A stretch of 64,000 nt of DNA, from NCBI GenBank assembly GCA_030148725.1, contig JASBSU010000037.1, positions 92,417-156,416 on the forward strand, written 5' to 3'. The position numbers and the translations under genes were made by a program. A model generated the notes under the pieces. The model had not been told where the DNA came from. It did no database searches and worked only from the letters and a program-made list of their open reading frames with translations. The stretch is from Hyphomicrobium sp. Its GTDB lineage: Bacteria; Pseudomonadota; Alphaproteobacteria; Rhizobiales; Hyphomicrobiaceae. Positions 28,600 through 39,737 of the stretch are shown piece after piece; positions within the stretch are counted from its first letter, which is position 1; every line of letters begins with the position of its first letter.

Positions 28600-30048
28600 A
28601 TGAATAAATTCAGCCTTAGCGCCCTGGTGGCAGCGGGCCTGCTCGCGGGCGGTCTCTCCGCCGGCAGCGCGTCCGCAGCCGACCTCGGCGGCAACTGCTG
28701 CGCGGACCTCGAGGAGCGTATTGCCGAGCTCGAAGCGACTACGGCCCGCAAGGGCAACCGCAAGGTGTCGCTCACGATCTCCGGTTGGGTCGGCGAGCAG
28801 GTTATGTGGTGGGATGACGGCGCAGAGCAGAACGTCTACGTGACGGGTCTCGGCTCCACGCTGGCCTCGCACTTCAAGTTCACCGGTCAGGCCACGATCT
28901 CTCCGGGCTGGTCGGCTGGTTACGTGATCCACGTCGAGGCGATGGACAGCGACTCGCTGACCCTCAACCAGTTCTCGCAGCACAACGTGTCGGCCCTTCA
29001 GCCGAACAACCTGTCGTCGGGTGCTTACGGGGTTCAGCTCCTCCAGTCCTACTGGTTCATCAAGAGCGACCACCTCGGCAAGCTCGGCGTCGGTCTGCAG
29101 TCGTCCGCTTCGGATAACGCTGCGATCCTGGTCGACGGCTCCGGCTCGCTCGTTCCTGCGAACTGGGTGATGTTCGACTACAACGGCTTTATCGTTCGCA
29201 ACAAGAACACCGGTGGTCTCACCAACGTTAACTGGCAGCAAATGGGCGGCTTCTGCTACGGCGGCGGCGGCGCAGGCGGTGACTGCTTCGGTGCTCCTCG
29301 TGACTCGGTTCGTTACGACTCTCCCACGTTCGCCGGGTTCTCGTTCTCGGCTGCTTGGGGTGAAGACGACTTCTGGGACGTCGCGGCTCGCTACTCGGGT
29401 GAATTCAACGGCTTCAAGCTTGCTGCTGCCGTTGCCTACACTCAGTTCAGCCAGGACTTCTTCACGGAGCCGGGCATCATCAACGTCGGTTCTCCTGGCA
29501 CTGTCGGTGGCGCAGCAGCGGTTATCATTCCGCCGTCCTCGCAGTTCGACAACCGCTGGGTTGATTACTTCCAGCTCGGTGCCTACGTCGAGCACGTGCC
29601 GACTGGCCTCTGGCTGTACGGCGCCTACGGTCACATCGACCCGAACGGCGTGACGGCTGCTACGGTCAACCTCGACACCGGTGCTCTGGTTGCTGCCGGC
29701 GGAAACAACCGTGCAGCGGGCGACACCTACTACATCAAGGGTGGTCTCCGCGAGCGTTGGACGCCGCTTGGTCACACGGTTCTCTACGGCGAGTACGAGA
29801 AGTTCTCGAATGCGAACCCGGACTCCTTCGTGAACCTCGGTGTGTCGGCTAGCACGGATCTTTGGGGCCTTGGTGTCGTGCAGGAAATCGACGCTGCTGC
29901 GATGTCGCTGTGGCTCTCCTACCGTCACATCAACGCTGGTCTTGAGGGTGTTGGTTGCACCAACGGCAACGCTGACGCTCTTACCAACGGCGGTTGCAGC
30001 CTCGAGAGCTTCCAGTACATCAAGGGCGGCGCTCTGATTAACTTCTGA
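28600..30048 (+). CDS. Porin_2-family outer-membrane porin (copy 2)
   Basis: 482 residues, paralogue of the upstream porin. Signal peptide, ADLGGNCCADLEERIAELEATTARKGN linker, GRKVSLTISGWV-type first strand and C-terminal FQYIKGGALINF are nearly the same as copy 1. The middle is longer, with extra loops (e.g. QFSQHNVSALQPNNLSSGAYG, and a long loop around PGTVGGAAAVIIPPSSQF) and a Cys pair in the last loop (CTNGNADALTNGGC). The loops probably alter pore selectivity or phage exposure. ATG preceded by GGGAGACTAAAG. Confidence 0.93.
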   Translation: MNKFSLSALVAAGLLAGGLSAGSASAADLGGNCCADLEERIAELEATTARKGNRKVSLTISGWVGEQVMWWDDGAEQNVYVTGLGSTLASHFKFTGQATISPGWSAGYVIHVEAMDSDSLTLNQFSQHNVSALQPNNLSSGAYGVQLLQSYWFIKSDHLGKLGVGLQSSASDNAAILVDGSGSLVPANWVMFDYNGFIVRNKNTGGLTNVNWQQMGGFCYGGGGAGGDCFGAPRDSVRYDSPTFAGFSFSAAWGEDDFWDVAARYSGEFNGFKLAAAVAYTQFSQDFFTEPGIINVGSPGTVGGAAAVIIPPSSQFDNRWVDYFQLGAYVEHVPTGLWLYGAYGHIDPNGVTAATVNLDTGALVAAGGNNRAAGDTYYIKGGLRERWTPLGHTVLYGEYEKFSNANPDSFVNLGVSASTDLWGLGVVQEIDAAAMSLWLSYRHINAGLEGVGCTNGNADALTNGGCSLESFQYIKGGALINF

Positions 30049-30075
30049 TCGCCACTCTTCTATCTCTCTCACTTG

Positions 30076-30106
30076 AACCGCCCTGGCTTGCCAGGGCGGT
30101 TTTTTC
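30076..30106 (+). terminator. intrinsic terminator of porin 2
   Basis: Perfect 11-bp stem AACCGCCCTGG-CTTG-CCAGGGCGGTT followed by a six-T run, 28 nt after the porin stop. Confidence 0.9.
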
Positions 30107-30246
30107 TTTGCCGCAGGACTTCGTGCAGCGGCGCATCACATTCGCTCTCTGCACAGGGATTGGCGTCTCGGCAGTGCAAGCGCATGTCGCGACTCAGTGT
30201 GCGTGCTAGCGATCGTTCGTCCCTTTGCTGCTCTCTGCGGAAAGCC

Positions 30247-30969
30247 GTGAACCAAGCCACCGACTTCGCCCAGCCTCGCATCAGACGATGGCGCAATTTG
30301 ATTGTTGCGGCCGCTGTCGGCAGCGTCGTCGCTGGCTGCGCGTACAGCGGCAATGGTCCGGTCGAGGTTCACTATCAGAAATACAAAGCGCGGATGCCCG
30401 AGGGCGACCGCGTGTTCGTTTGCAGCGCTTACGGTTGCCGGACACAGACGCCGTTTCGCTTTGCATCTGCGGATCTCGCCAACGTGAAGAAGATCATGGC
30501 CGCCGGCGCGGCGTCGCCTGCAGCAGAGCGCGAGGCGACGAAGAAGGCGCTCGCGTGGATGGGCCACAAGGCCGACACCGCCGTCGGGACAGCGAACGAC
30601 CGACCCGGCGATGACATGGCGGGCAACGGCGATCCCGGGCAGATGGACTGCGTGGATGTCGCGACGAACCTGACGAGCTACATGCTGATCATGGAGCGCA
30701 ACAAGCTGTTCAAGCATCACGCCGTCGGCTCGATGTACGTGAAGGAGGACATCCGTCGCGGCTGGAGCGGTTGGACGCACTACGCGGGTATCTTGATCGA
30801 GAACACGTCCAAGCAGAAGTTCGCGGTCGACGGCTGGTTGCTCGCCAGCGGCAAGCCGCCCGAGATCGTCGAGGTGGAGCGCTGGTACATCGACGACAAA
30901 GATCTGCTGTTCGGCGGCGGCGGTGCGGTGGCCTCAATGAAGCCTGCCGCGAACAAGACCGAGAAATAA
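30247..30969 (+). CDS. probable lipoprotein with transglutaminase/NlpC-like Cys-His-Asp residues
   Basis: 240 residues from the GTG at 30247 (GGAAAG nearby); an ATG at 30184 is a longer alternative. RRWRN precedes a hydrophobic stretch ending SVVAG-C31, a likely lipobox. The body contains QMDC135VDVATNLTSYM at the head of a helix, WTH178YAGILIEN and KFAVD195GWLLASG on strands, the order and spacing expected of a papain/transglutaminase-like triad. This may be a peptidase or amidase acting in the periplasm, but the catalytic reading is my inference. Rhizobiales hold similar uncharacterised exported proteins. Unlinked to the porin by its terminator. Confidence 0.6.
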   Translation: MNQATDFAQPRIRRWRNLIVAAAVGSVVAGCAYSGNGPVEVHYQKYKARMPEGDRVFVCSAYGCRTQTPFRFASADLANVKKIMAAGAASPAAEREATKKALAWMGHKADTAVGTANDRPGDDMAGNGDPGQMDCVDVATNLTSYMLIMERNKLFKHHAVGSMYVKEDIRRGWSGWTHYAGILIENTSKQKFAVDGWLLASGKPPEIVEVERWYIDDKDLLFGGGGAVASMKPAANKTEK

Positions 30970-31071
30970 GCGCTTTCTACGCGCAGCAGCGGCAGCGTGT
31001 GCCGCCAGTTGGCACGGCCGCGGCCGTTTCCTATGCTGACCACCAGCAAGCGTGAGCGGATCGGCAAGCCA

Positions 31072-32247
31072 ATGTTCGTCAAGTTCTTCCATGCCCTCAA
31101 ACGCGCGGGACTGCCCGTCTCGCTACGCGAATACCTGACGCTGCTCGAAGGTCTCGATGCGGGCGTCACGGGGCGACAGGTCGAGGACTTTTACTACCTG
31201 TCACGGGCCTGCCTCGTGAAGGACGAGCGCAACCTCGATCGCTTCGACCGCATTTTCGGTGAGACATTCAAAGGCATCGCCGCGCTTCCCGATGCCGTCG
31301 AGGCAGAGATCCCGGAGGAGTGGCTGCGCCTCATGTCCGAATTGCATCTCAGCGAAGAGGACAAGAAGCGTATCGAGGAATTGGGCGGTTGGGAAAAGAT
31401 CATGGAGACGCTGAAGAAGCGTCTCGAAGAACAGAAGGAACGGCACGCCGGCGGCAACAAGTGGATCGGCACCGGGGGCACCTCGCCATTCGGCGCGTAC
31501 GGCTACAATCCGGCCGGTGTGCGCATCGGCCAGAAGGAGAGCCGTCACCGGCGGGCGATCAAGGTGTGGGACAAGCGCGAGTTCAAGGACCTCGATTCGA
31601 CCGTGGAGATCGGCACGCGCAACATCAAGGTCGCGCTACGTCGCCTGCGTTCCTTCGCGCGCACCGGCGCGGCTGACGAGCTCGATCTTTCGGGAACGAT
31701 CCGCGGCACTGCCGAGAAGGGGTATCTCGATATCCGCATGCTGCCGGAGCGGCACAACGCGGTGAAGGTGCTGATGTTCTTCGACGTCGGCGGCTCGATG
31801 GACTGGCACATCAAGGGCGCGGAGGAACTGTTCTCGGCGGCGCGCTCGGAATTCAAACACCTCGAATACTACTACTTCCACAACTGCATCTACGAAGGCG
31901 TCTGGAAGAGCAACGCGCGGCGGCACACCGATATCATTCCGACATGGGATGTGCTGAACACTTATCCTGCCGATTACAAAGTCATCTTCATCGGGGATGC
32001 CTCGATGAGCCCGTATGAGCTTTCGCACATCGGCGGGGCGGTCGAGCACATGAACGACGAGCCCGGGGCCCTGTGGCTGAGGCGCGTGACCCAGACCTGG
32101 CGGCACAGCGTTTGGCTCAACCCGGTAAAAGAGCAGCATTGGGGCTACACGCCATCAATTGCCATGATCCGGGACATAATGGAGGGGCATATGTATCCGC
32201 TGACGCTCGAGGGACTCGATCGGGCGATGGTGGAACTGATGCGGTAA
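31072..32247 (+). CDS. CoxE-like VWA-domain protein (MoxR partner type)
   Basis: 391 residues. The N-terminal helical region FVKFFHALKRAGLPVSLREYLTLLEGL and FYYLSRACLVKDERNLDRFDRIF is typical of CoxE/YehP-type proteins. The von Willebrand A domain has the metal site D238-V-G-G-S in VLMFFDVGGSMDW and later FIGDASMSPYEL. Such proteins act with MoxR-type AAA ATPases in metal insertion or complex assembly. The fitting ATPase is at 16248-17093. The ATG at 31072 matches the family start; the open frame begins earlier, without similarity. Confidence 0.9.
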   Translation: MFVKFFHALKRAGLPVSLREYLTLLEGLDAGVTGRQVEDFYYLSRACLVKDERNLDRFDRIFGETFKGIAALPDAVEAEIPEEWLRLMSELHLSEEDKKRIEELGGWEKIMETLKKRLEEQKERHAGGNKWIGTGGTSPFGAYGYNPAGVRIGQKESRHRRAIKVWDKREFKDLDSTVEIGTRNIKVALRRLRSFARTGAADELDLSGTIRGTAEKGYLDIRMLPERHNAVKVLMFFDVGGSMDWHIKGAEELFSAARSEFKHLEYYYFHNCIYEGVWKSNARRHTDIIPTWDVLNTYPADYKVIFIGDASMSPYELSHIGGAVEHMNDEPGALWLRRVTQTWRHSVWLNPVKEQHWGYTPSIAMIRDIMEGHMYPLTLEGLDRAMVELMR

Positions 32248-32372
32248 CGGGGCTGATCGAGTTGTCTAGGCCGCTCGGTGGATCGCGCCGTAACCGCAAT
32301 TGACGGCGCGGCAATTGGCGCTAAGGTCCGCGCGATGGGGATGTCCGCACGCATGCGAATGAGGGGCACGTC

Positions 32373-32882
32373 ATGAAGGCCGCAGGCTCAATGCTGGTGC
32401 TGACAGCGCTGGCGCTCGGAGGCTGCTCGAGCACCGGGAGCGAACTGCTGTCGACCGGGTCTCTACTCGGCAATGACAAGCCCTCGGCTCCGGTTAACGA
32501 CGGACCGGCACGTGCTTTCCAGGTCGGCACCGTTTCAGCGCGTGCCATCAAGTGCGGCTTCAATTTCGACCCTGCGAAGCTGAAGACCAACTACCTCACC
32601 TACGAGCGTCAGCAGCCCGGTGTCACGGACGTGGCGAAGGTCGAGAAGATCTACGACGTGTCGTTCAATGCCGTGGCGAAGGCTGTGGCTGCCGAAGGCG
32701 AGTATTGCAGCGACGCAAAGACGAGGACCATCAAGGCCGACCTCGGCCGTCATCTTGCCGGCGACTACACGCCGTCCGCGCCGCCGGAGCAGCAGGACGA
32801 GGGCTTGTTCTCCGGATGGGGTAGCGGGGGCTCCGAGAAGGAGTTCAAGATGAAGCACCCGATGGACAACAGTGGCGACTGA
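32373..32882 (+). CDS. small lipoprotein, unknown
   Basis: 169 residues. Lipoprotein signal MKAAGSMLVLTALALGGC with lipobox LGGC at about residue 18, followed by SSTGSELLSTGSLLGN. The mature part has two further Cys (KCGFNFDP and EYCSDAK) that could form a disulfide, and a charged Gly-rich tail. No named family recognised. Confidence 0.7.
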   Translation: MKAAGSMLVLTALALGGCSSTGSELLSTGSLLGNDKPSAPVNDGPARAFQVGTVSARAIKCGFNFDPAKLKTNYLTYERQQPGVTDVAKVEKIYDVSFNAVAKAVAAEGEYCSDAKTRTIKADLGRHLAGDYTPSAPPEQQDEGLFSGWGSGGSEKEFKMKHPMDNSGD

Positions 32883-32917
32883 CGGCCTTTTGCCGTCGGT
32901 GCCTGAGTACCGCTGAC

Positions 32918-33277
32918 GTGCAGCAGCTCCTTTGGATCGAGACCCTGTTGAAGTTCTCCGCCGGCGCGCTGCTGGCGGTATTTCCTATGATGACGCTGCG
33001 ACTGTTGGGGCTGCCGAGGCCGCCCTCAGGCTTTTGGCCGCGCGTCTGCGGCGTCCTGCTGCTCGGCATCGCTGGAGCGCTGTTTCTTGAAGGCACGTCG
33101 AAGGGGCACGGGCTCGGACTGGCGGGCGTCGTCATCATTAACCTTTGCGGCGTCGCCCTGCTCGCTTGCGTCCTCGTTCTCGACGGCGGACCGGATTCCC
33201 TGCGCGGCCGGCTCGCCGTGTGGCTTGTCGTGTGCCTGCTCGTGATCTTGAGCGTGCTCGAGATCGCGATGCTCTAG
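32918..33277 (+). CDS. four-helix inner-membrane protein, unknown
   Basis: 119 residues, starting with GTG, made almost entirely of four membrane helices: LLKFSAGALLAVFPMMTLRLLGL, VCGVLLLGIAGALFLEG, GLAGVVIINLCGVALLACVLVL and LAVWLVVCLLVILSVLEIAML. No motif identifies a function. Ribosome site is weak. It sits between a lipoprotein and an acetyltransferase gene on the plus strand. Confidence 0.55.
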   Translation: MQQLLWIETLLKFSAGALLAVFPMMTLRLLGLPRPPSGFWPRVCGVLLLGIAGALFLEGTSKGHGLGLAGVVIINLCGVALLACVLVLDGGPDSLRGRLAVWLVVCLLVILSVLEIAML

Positions 33278-33388
33278 GGCGCATTAACGGATCGCTGGCA
33301 AGGTCCTTGCTTAGCTCCGGAGGGTATCCGCCAAGGGTGATCCTACGCCTGGACCGACAGGGTCCGACACGATCGTCTGGGAGCACGT

Positions 33389-35699
<2,311 letters not shown>

Positions 35700-35712
35700 T
35701 CAAATGAAAAGC

Positions 35713-36033
35713 TCAGAATTGCTTCGCCGGTACGCGCACGACGAGGCCGTCGAGATCTGGCGTCAGCTTGATCTGGCAGGAGAGACGGCTCTGCTCGCGC
35801 ACATCGAAGGCGAAGTCGAGCATGTCCTCTTCCATGGTAGATGGCGTGCCGGTCTTTTCACGCCAAGCGTCGTCGACGTAGACGTGGCAGGTCGCGCAGG
35901 CGCAGGCGCCGCCGCACTCGGCCTCGATGCCGGGTACGTCGTTCATCTTTGCCGATTCCATCAGCGTCACGCCGGGGTCGGCGTTGACCACCTGTTCGCT
36001 ACCGTCGGGCTGGATGAAGGTGATCTTGACCAT
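35713..36033 (-). CDS. adrenodoxin-type 2Fe-2S ferredoxin
   Basis: 106 residues. Cluster ligands C40-x5-C46-x2-C49-x36-C86, the same spacing as mitochondrial adrenodoxin and bacterial FdxB/FdII ferredoxins; an extra Cys (C44) lies inside the loop. It carries electrons from the FNR encoded 22 bp downstream to iron-sulfur or P450 partners not in the window. N-terminus [14 protein letters not shown] and C-terminal end VRVPAKQF are canonical. The pair is a two-gene operon. Confidence 0.95.
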   Translation of the reverse strand: MVKITFIQPDGSEQVVNADPGVTLMESAKMNDVPGIEAECGGACACATCHVYVDDAWREKTGTPSTMEEDMLDFAFDVREQSRLSCQIKLTPDLDGLVVRVPAKQF

Positions 36034-36208
36034 CGCTGTGGTGAAGCTCCGAGAGAGCGCGAGCCGGCAACATCAAGCCGACGATTGGCGCCGTGGCGGG
36101 GTTAATTGCCACGCACCAATAGTCGGCAAGTTCCGGGAGTTCAAGCGTGCGACGGTCGCAAGCCAGGGTAGACTTAAGTCAGCTGCGGGGGCCGACAACG
36201 AGGGTCGC

Positions 36209-36592
36209 TCAGGCGGCCTGCGAAAGAGAGGCGATGTAGCGGCGGGCGACGCCGGCGGCGTCCTCGATGCGCTGCACAATGACCCCCCTGGCGCTGGTAT
36301 CCTGCAGCGAGTGCAGGCGCTCGGCCGTTTCGGCGATGGTCGCCAGCGTCCAAGCCCCTACGGCCCGCGCCGAGCCCTTGAGCGTGTGGGCCGCCATTCC
36401 CCACTCCTTATCGGTGTGGGCCTCTTTCAAGGCTGCAATGGTGATCGGCAGCTGGTCGGCAAAAAGGCCCAGGATCTCCTGCTCGAGTAGGGCATCGCCC
36501 ATCGTGAACCGGCGCAGGTGTGTGAGGTCGAGCGGAACTGGATCCGCATCGGTCGCGGTGCACTCGGTGCTCTCGGCCATCGCTATCGCCAT
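36209..36592 (-). CDS. orphan histidine phosphotransfer (Hpt) protein
   Basis: 127 residues (123 if the internal ATG at 36580 is used). Phospho-accepting H69 lies in GMAAHTLKGSARAVGA, with flanking helices LLEQEILGLFADQLPITIAALKEA and ERLHSLQDTSARGVIVQRIEDA. A free-standing four-helix Hpt relays phosphate from a hybrid kinase receiver to another response regulator. There is no kinase or regulator next to it; the nearest hybrid kinase is CckA at 9.4-12 kb, which normally uses ChpT instead. Partner unknown. Confidence 0.88.
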   Translation of the reverse strand: MAIAMAESTECTATDADPVPLDLTHLRRFTMGDALLEQEILGLFADQLPITIAALKEAHTDKEWGMAAHTLKGSARAVGAWTLATIAETAERLHSLQDTSARGVIVQRIEDAAGVARRYIASLSQAA

Positions 36593-36939
36593 CGCTCAAT
36601 TCCCGATGAACGGGTCTCCGATGCACCATATCGCGAACGATACATCCGCGGGGCCAACCCTCACACACAGCTAATAAACCGTCGTAAATTGCGCCCCTTC
36701 AACTTGAGCATTAACCTTCATGCGAATCGCACGCTCTGGGATACCCGGCTGACGGGGGCTGAAACCTTTCTTTCGCCCCAAAAGGCCGCCAAGCGTTGGG
36801 GGACGGGTGGATTGGCTTTTCTGATGGCGGCCGTTGGGGTTGGCCTCGTGGGGCGAGGCCAGGTGCCGTATCTCGAAACGCTGCGGACATCCCGTTCGAT
36901 CGCGTGCTCGTTTTAACGGGGCGAGGAGACGCGTCAGGC
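36593..36939. other. divergent promoter region, hpt / coiled-coil gene
   Basis: 347 bp without a gene. It contains a half site ATTAACC about 36711 and a 7-bp hairpin GGCCTCG-N5-CGAGGCC at 36842-36860, upstream of the coiled-coil gene. Confidence 0.3.
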
Positions 36940-39729
36940 ATGGACGGGGCAATGGCGCAAGACAACAACCAGCTCGACGCGCACGAGGAAGACGCCCGCT
37001 CGGAGCCGGCTCTGCCGCCGTTCGGCGAGGCTTCTGGGTCCGACGCTGCGACCGACGGCAATGAGCCAGCCTTCGAGCTGCAGCAGCCGCCGCAACTCTT
37101 TCCGCCGCCGCTGCCGAAAGCCTCCGGCTCCGCCGATTTTATTCCGCAGACCTCGCCTCCCGCGCTGCCCGGCGATGAGCAGTCTCTGCTCGATGCTCCC
37201 GAGGCTGAAGAGGAAGAGATCAGCGAAGCAGGTGCTCCGCGTCGGCGCATGGCGCGTCGCCGCACGGCCGGCCCTTCGCGCAACAGAATCGCCGCCAACG
37301 ACGATGGGCCGAGCATCGGCGGGCTCATCTTCGCCCTACAGCAGAAGCCGTCGAACGCACCCTACAAATACGCCGCCATCGCCAGCGCGGTGTGGGGCTT
37401 CGTCGGAGCCGCCTTCGCCGCCGCCTCGATCGGCAGCAGTGCCAGCGACAATGGCGTGCTGGGTCTCCTCACACAGCCGGCGACGTTCCTCACGCTGGCG
37501 GCCATCATCGTGCCGATCGGTCTCATCTGGCTGATGGCGCTGCTTGCTTGGCGCACCGAAGAGCTGCGGCTGCGCTCATCGACGATGACCGAAGTCGCAA
37601 TCCGCCTGGCAGAGCCGGACCGCCTCGCTGAGCAGAACGCCGCCTCGCTCGGGCAGGCGGTGCGACGTCAGGTCGGCTTCATGAACGACGCCGTCACGCG
37701 GGCCCTCGGCCGCGCGGGCGAGCTGGAAGCGATGGTGCACAACGAGGTCAGCGTCCTCGAGCGCTCTTACGAGGACAACGAGCGCAAGATTCGCGGCCTC
37801 ATCTCGGAGCTGTCGGGCGAGCGCCACGCACTGGTCAACACGTCCGACCGCGTGTCGGAAAGCCTGTTGCGGCTCGGCAGCGAGATCCCGTCGCTCATCG
37901 AGAAGTTGTCGGATCAGCAGGTCAAGCTCGCCAAGGTCATCGAAGGGGCGGGCGAGAACCTCACGATGCTGGAGACGTCGCTGGCGCAGAGCGTCGGCAG
38001 TCTCGAAAGCTCGGTCGGCGGTCGTACCGAGCAGTTGCAGAACGTACTCGAGAATTACACGAGCGCCCTCGCCGGCGCGCTCGGCACGCGCGCCGAGCAG
38101 CTGCAAACGACTTTCGACAGCCAGCTGCTGCAGCTCGATTCCTCGCTCGCCAATCGCACCGAGAACCTGCAGACGGTGTTCGAGGAGTACGCGCGGGCGC
38201 TCGACGCCGCTCTCGCCAATCGCGCACAGGCGCTGGACTATCAGCTCGTGGAACGTACGCGCTCGCTCGACGAAGCGTTCGGCGAGCGTCTGCGGATGTT
38301 CGATGAATCGATCATGCGGTCGACGCAGGCGATCGACACCGCGGTGGTCGACAAGACGACGGCGCTCACGACGGCGCTCGACGCCCATGCCGTCAGCTTC
38401 CGCGAGACGATCGGCAAGCAGGCGTCGGACCTCGACGAAGCCCTGATGCACGGCATCAATTCGGTGCGCCGCGCGTCCGAGAACATCTCGCGCCAGTCCA
38501 TCAAGGCGATGGAAGGGCTCGCCAACCAGTCCGAGCTTTTGCAGAACATTTCCGCGAACCTGCTGACCCAGATCGGCGGCATCACTGGCCGCTTCGAGAA
38601 CCAGGGCCAGCAGATCATGAAGGCGGCCAACGCGCTCGAAACGGTCAACTTCAAGATCGACAAGACCCTGCAGACCCGCCACACGGAACTGACGAACACG
38701 CTCGATCGCCTGTCCGGAAAGGCCGACGAGTTCTCGAACTTCGTGGGCGACTACTCGTCGACGATCGCAGGCTCACTGTCGGACGCCGACCAGAGAGCCC
38801 GCAGCGAGCTGGAGCGCATGCGTGCGTCGGCTGCTGCAGAAAGCGAGCGGACGCTCGAAGACCTTCGCAATCGCCTCAATGTCGTGTCGTCGGCCGTGAC
38901 GACAGAGCTCGGTTCGCTCACCAACCGCTTCACCGAGACGTCGGAAGAGATGCGCACGCAGGCATCGCGCACCGCTGCTGAGATCGCGGCAGAGCAGGCT
39001 CGGCTGCGCAGCGACATGGAGCGGCTGCCTGCCAGCGCTCAGGAAACCTCGGAAGGCATGCGTCGCGCGCTGCACGACCAGATCAAAGCGCTCGACCAAC
39101 TGTCTCAGCTCGCCGCCCGCACAGCCGTGCAGCGCGATGTCGTCCCCCCTCCGACGCTGCATGCGGAGACGGTGGCACCCGCTGCGCCGCCGCCGCGCCG
39201 CAATCCGCAGGAGCAGGCGCGTTCGATCACGTCGCTCTCGTCCACGATCGCGCAGGAACTCGGCAACCGTCAGCGCCAGCGTGCACCGGCGCAGGATGCT
39301 CGCGAAGGCTGGTCCCTTGGCGATCTCCTCGCTCGTGCCTCGCAGGACGAGGAAGCGCAGGGGCATCCGGTCGGCGCGCCGCGAGGCGGCAATGCGGCTT
39401 TCAATCTCGACCTCGAAGCCATCGCGCGGGCGCTCGACCCGGCAACCGCTGCCGCCATCTGGGCGCGCATCCGTTCAGGTCAGCGCGGGGTCATGGTGCG
39501 CAGCATCTACGGCAACGAGGGGCGCATACTGTTCGATGACGTCAGCCACCGCTGCCGCAGCGACGGTGAACTGGCACGTACGGTCACGCGCTACCTGACC
39601 GACTTTGAGCGCATCATCTCCGAATCCGACGTGCGCGATCCGAGCGGGCGGCTGTCGCATGGCCAGCTCGTGTCGGATACCGGACGTGTCTACCTCTTCC
39701 TGGCGCACGCGTCGGGTCGCCTCAGTTAG
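36940..39729 (+). CDS. large membrane-anchored coiled-coil protein, candidate growth-pole-ring (GPR) homologue
   Basis: 929 residues from the ATG at 36940. Residues 1-125 are acidic and Pro-rich, followed by a basic segment (PRRRMARRRTAG). Two membrane helices lie about residues 142-163 and 180-205 (YAAIASAVWGFVGAAFAAAS; FLTLAAIIVPIGLIWLMALL). A long helical region follows, with tandem 22-residue apolipoprotein-like repeats at 37957-38484, more coiled coil to about residue 720, a Pro-rich linker and a conserved-looking C-terminal domain (RSGQRGVMVRSIYGNEG...VYLFLAHASGRLS). This layout resembles the apolipoprotein-like GPR protein of Agrobacterium, which organises polar growth, but it is shorter. 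Function is inferred. The start could also be ATG 36952. Confidence 0.7.
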   Translation: MDGAMAQDNNQLDAHEEDARSEPALPPFGEASGSDAATDGNEPAFELQQPPQLFPPPLPKASGSADFIPQTSPPALPGDEQSLLDAPEAEEEEISEAGAPRRRMARRRTAGPSRNRIAANDDGPSIGGLIFALQQKPSNAPYKYAAIASAVWGFVGAAFAAASIGSSASDNGVLGLLTQPATFLTLAAIIVPIGLIWLMALLAWRTEELRLRSSTMTEVAIRLAEPDRLAEQNAASLGQAVRRQVGFMNDAVTRALGRAGELEAMVHNEVSVLERSYEDNERKIRGLISELSGERHALVNTSDRVSESLLRLGSEIPSLIEKLSDQQVKLAKVIEGAGENLTMLETSLAQSVGSLESSVGGRTEQLQNVLENYTSALAGALGTRAEQLQTTFDSQLLQLDSSLANRTENLQTVFEEYARALDAALANRAQALDYQLVERTRSLDEAFGERLRMFDESIMRSTQAIDTAVVDKTTALTTALDAHAVSFRETIGKQASDLDEALMHGINSVRRASENISRQSIKAMEGLANQSELLQNISANLLTQIGGITGRFENQGQQIMKAANALETVNFKIDKTLQTRHTELTNTLDRLSGKADEFSNFVGDYSSTIAGSLSDADQRARSELERMRASAAAESERTLEDLRNRLNVVSSAVTTELGSLTNRFTETSEEMRTQASRTAAEIAAEQARLRSDMERLPASAQETSEGMRRALHDQIKALDQLSQLAARTAVQRDVVPPPTLHAETVAPAAPPPRRNPQEQARSITSLSSTIAQELGNRQRQRAPAQDAREGWSLGDLLARASQDEEAQGHPVGAPRGGNAAFNLDLEAIARALDPATAAAIWARIRSGQRGVMVRSIYGNEGRILFDDVSHRCRSDGELARTVTRYLTDFERIISESDVRDPSGRLSHGQLVSDTGRVYLFLAHASGRLS
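37957..38484 (+). repeat. eight tandem 22-residue (66-bp) coding repeats
   Basis: Inside the large coiled-coil protein, units of exactly 22 codons begin at 37957, 38023, 38089, 38155, 38221, 38287, 38353 and 38419. Five begin with R at position 1 (RTEQLQ, RAEQLQ, RTENLQ, RAQALD, RLRMFD); the last two begin K and Q, the first N. Positions 5, 9, 13, 16 and 20 are mostly hydrophobic. The 22-residue period is that of amphipathic apolipoprotein helices. Confidence 0.85.
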
Positions 39730-39737
39730 GCGCGGCG

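Noticed and set aside
28594..30072. 492-residue minus-strand open frame
   Set aside because: Antisense shadow of porin 2; Val/Glu-rich with no domain.
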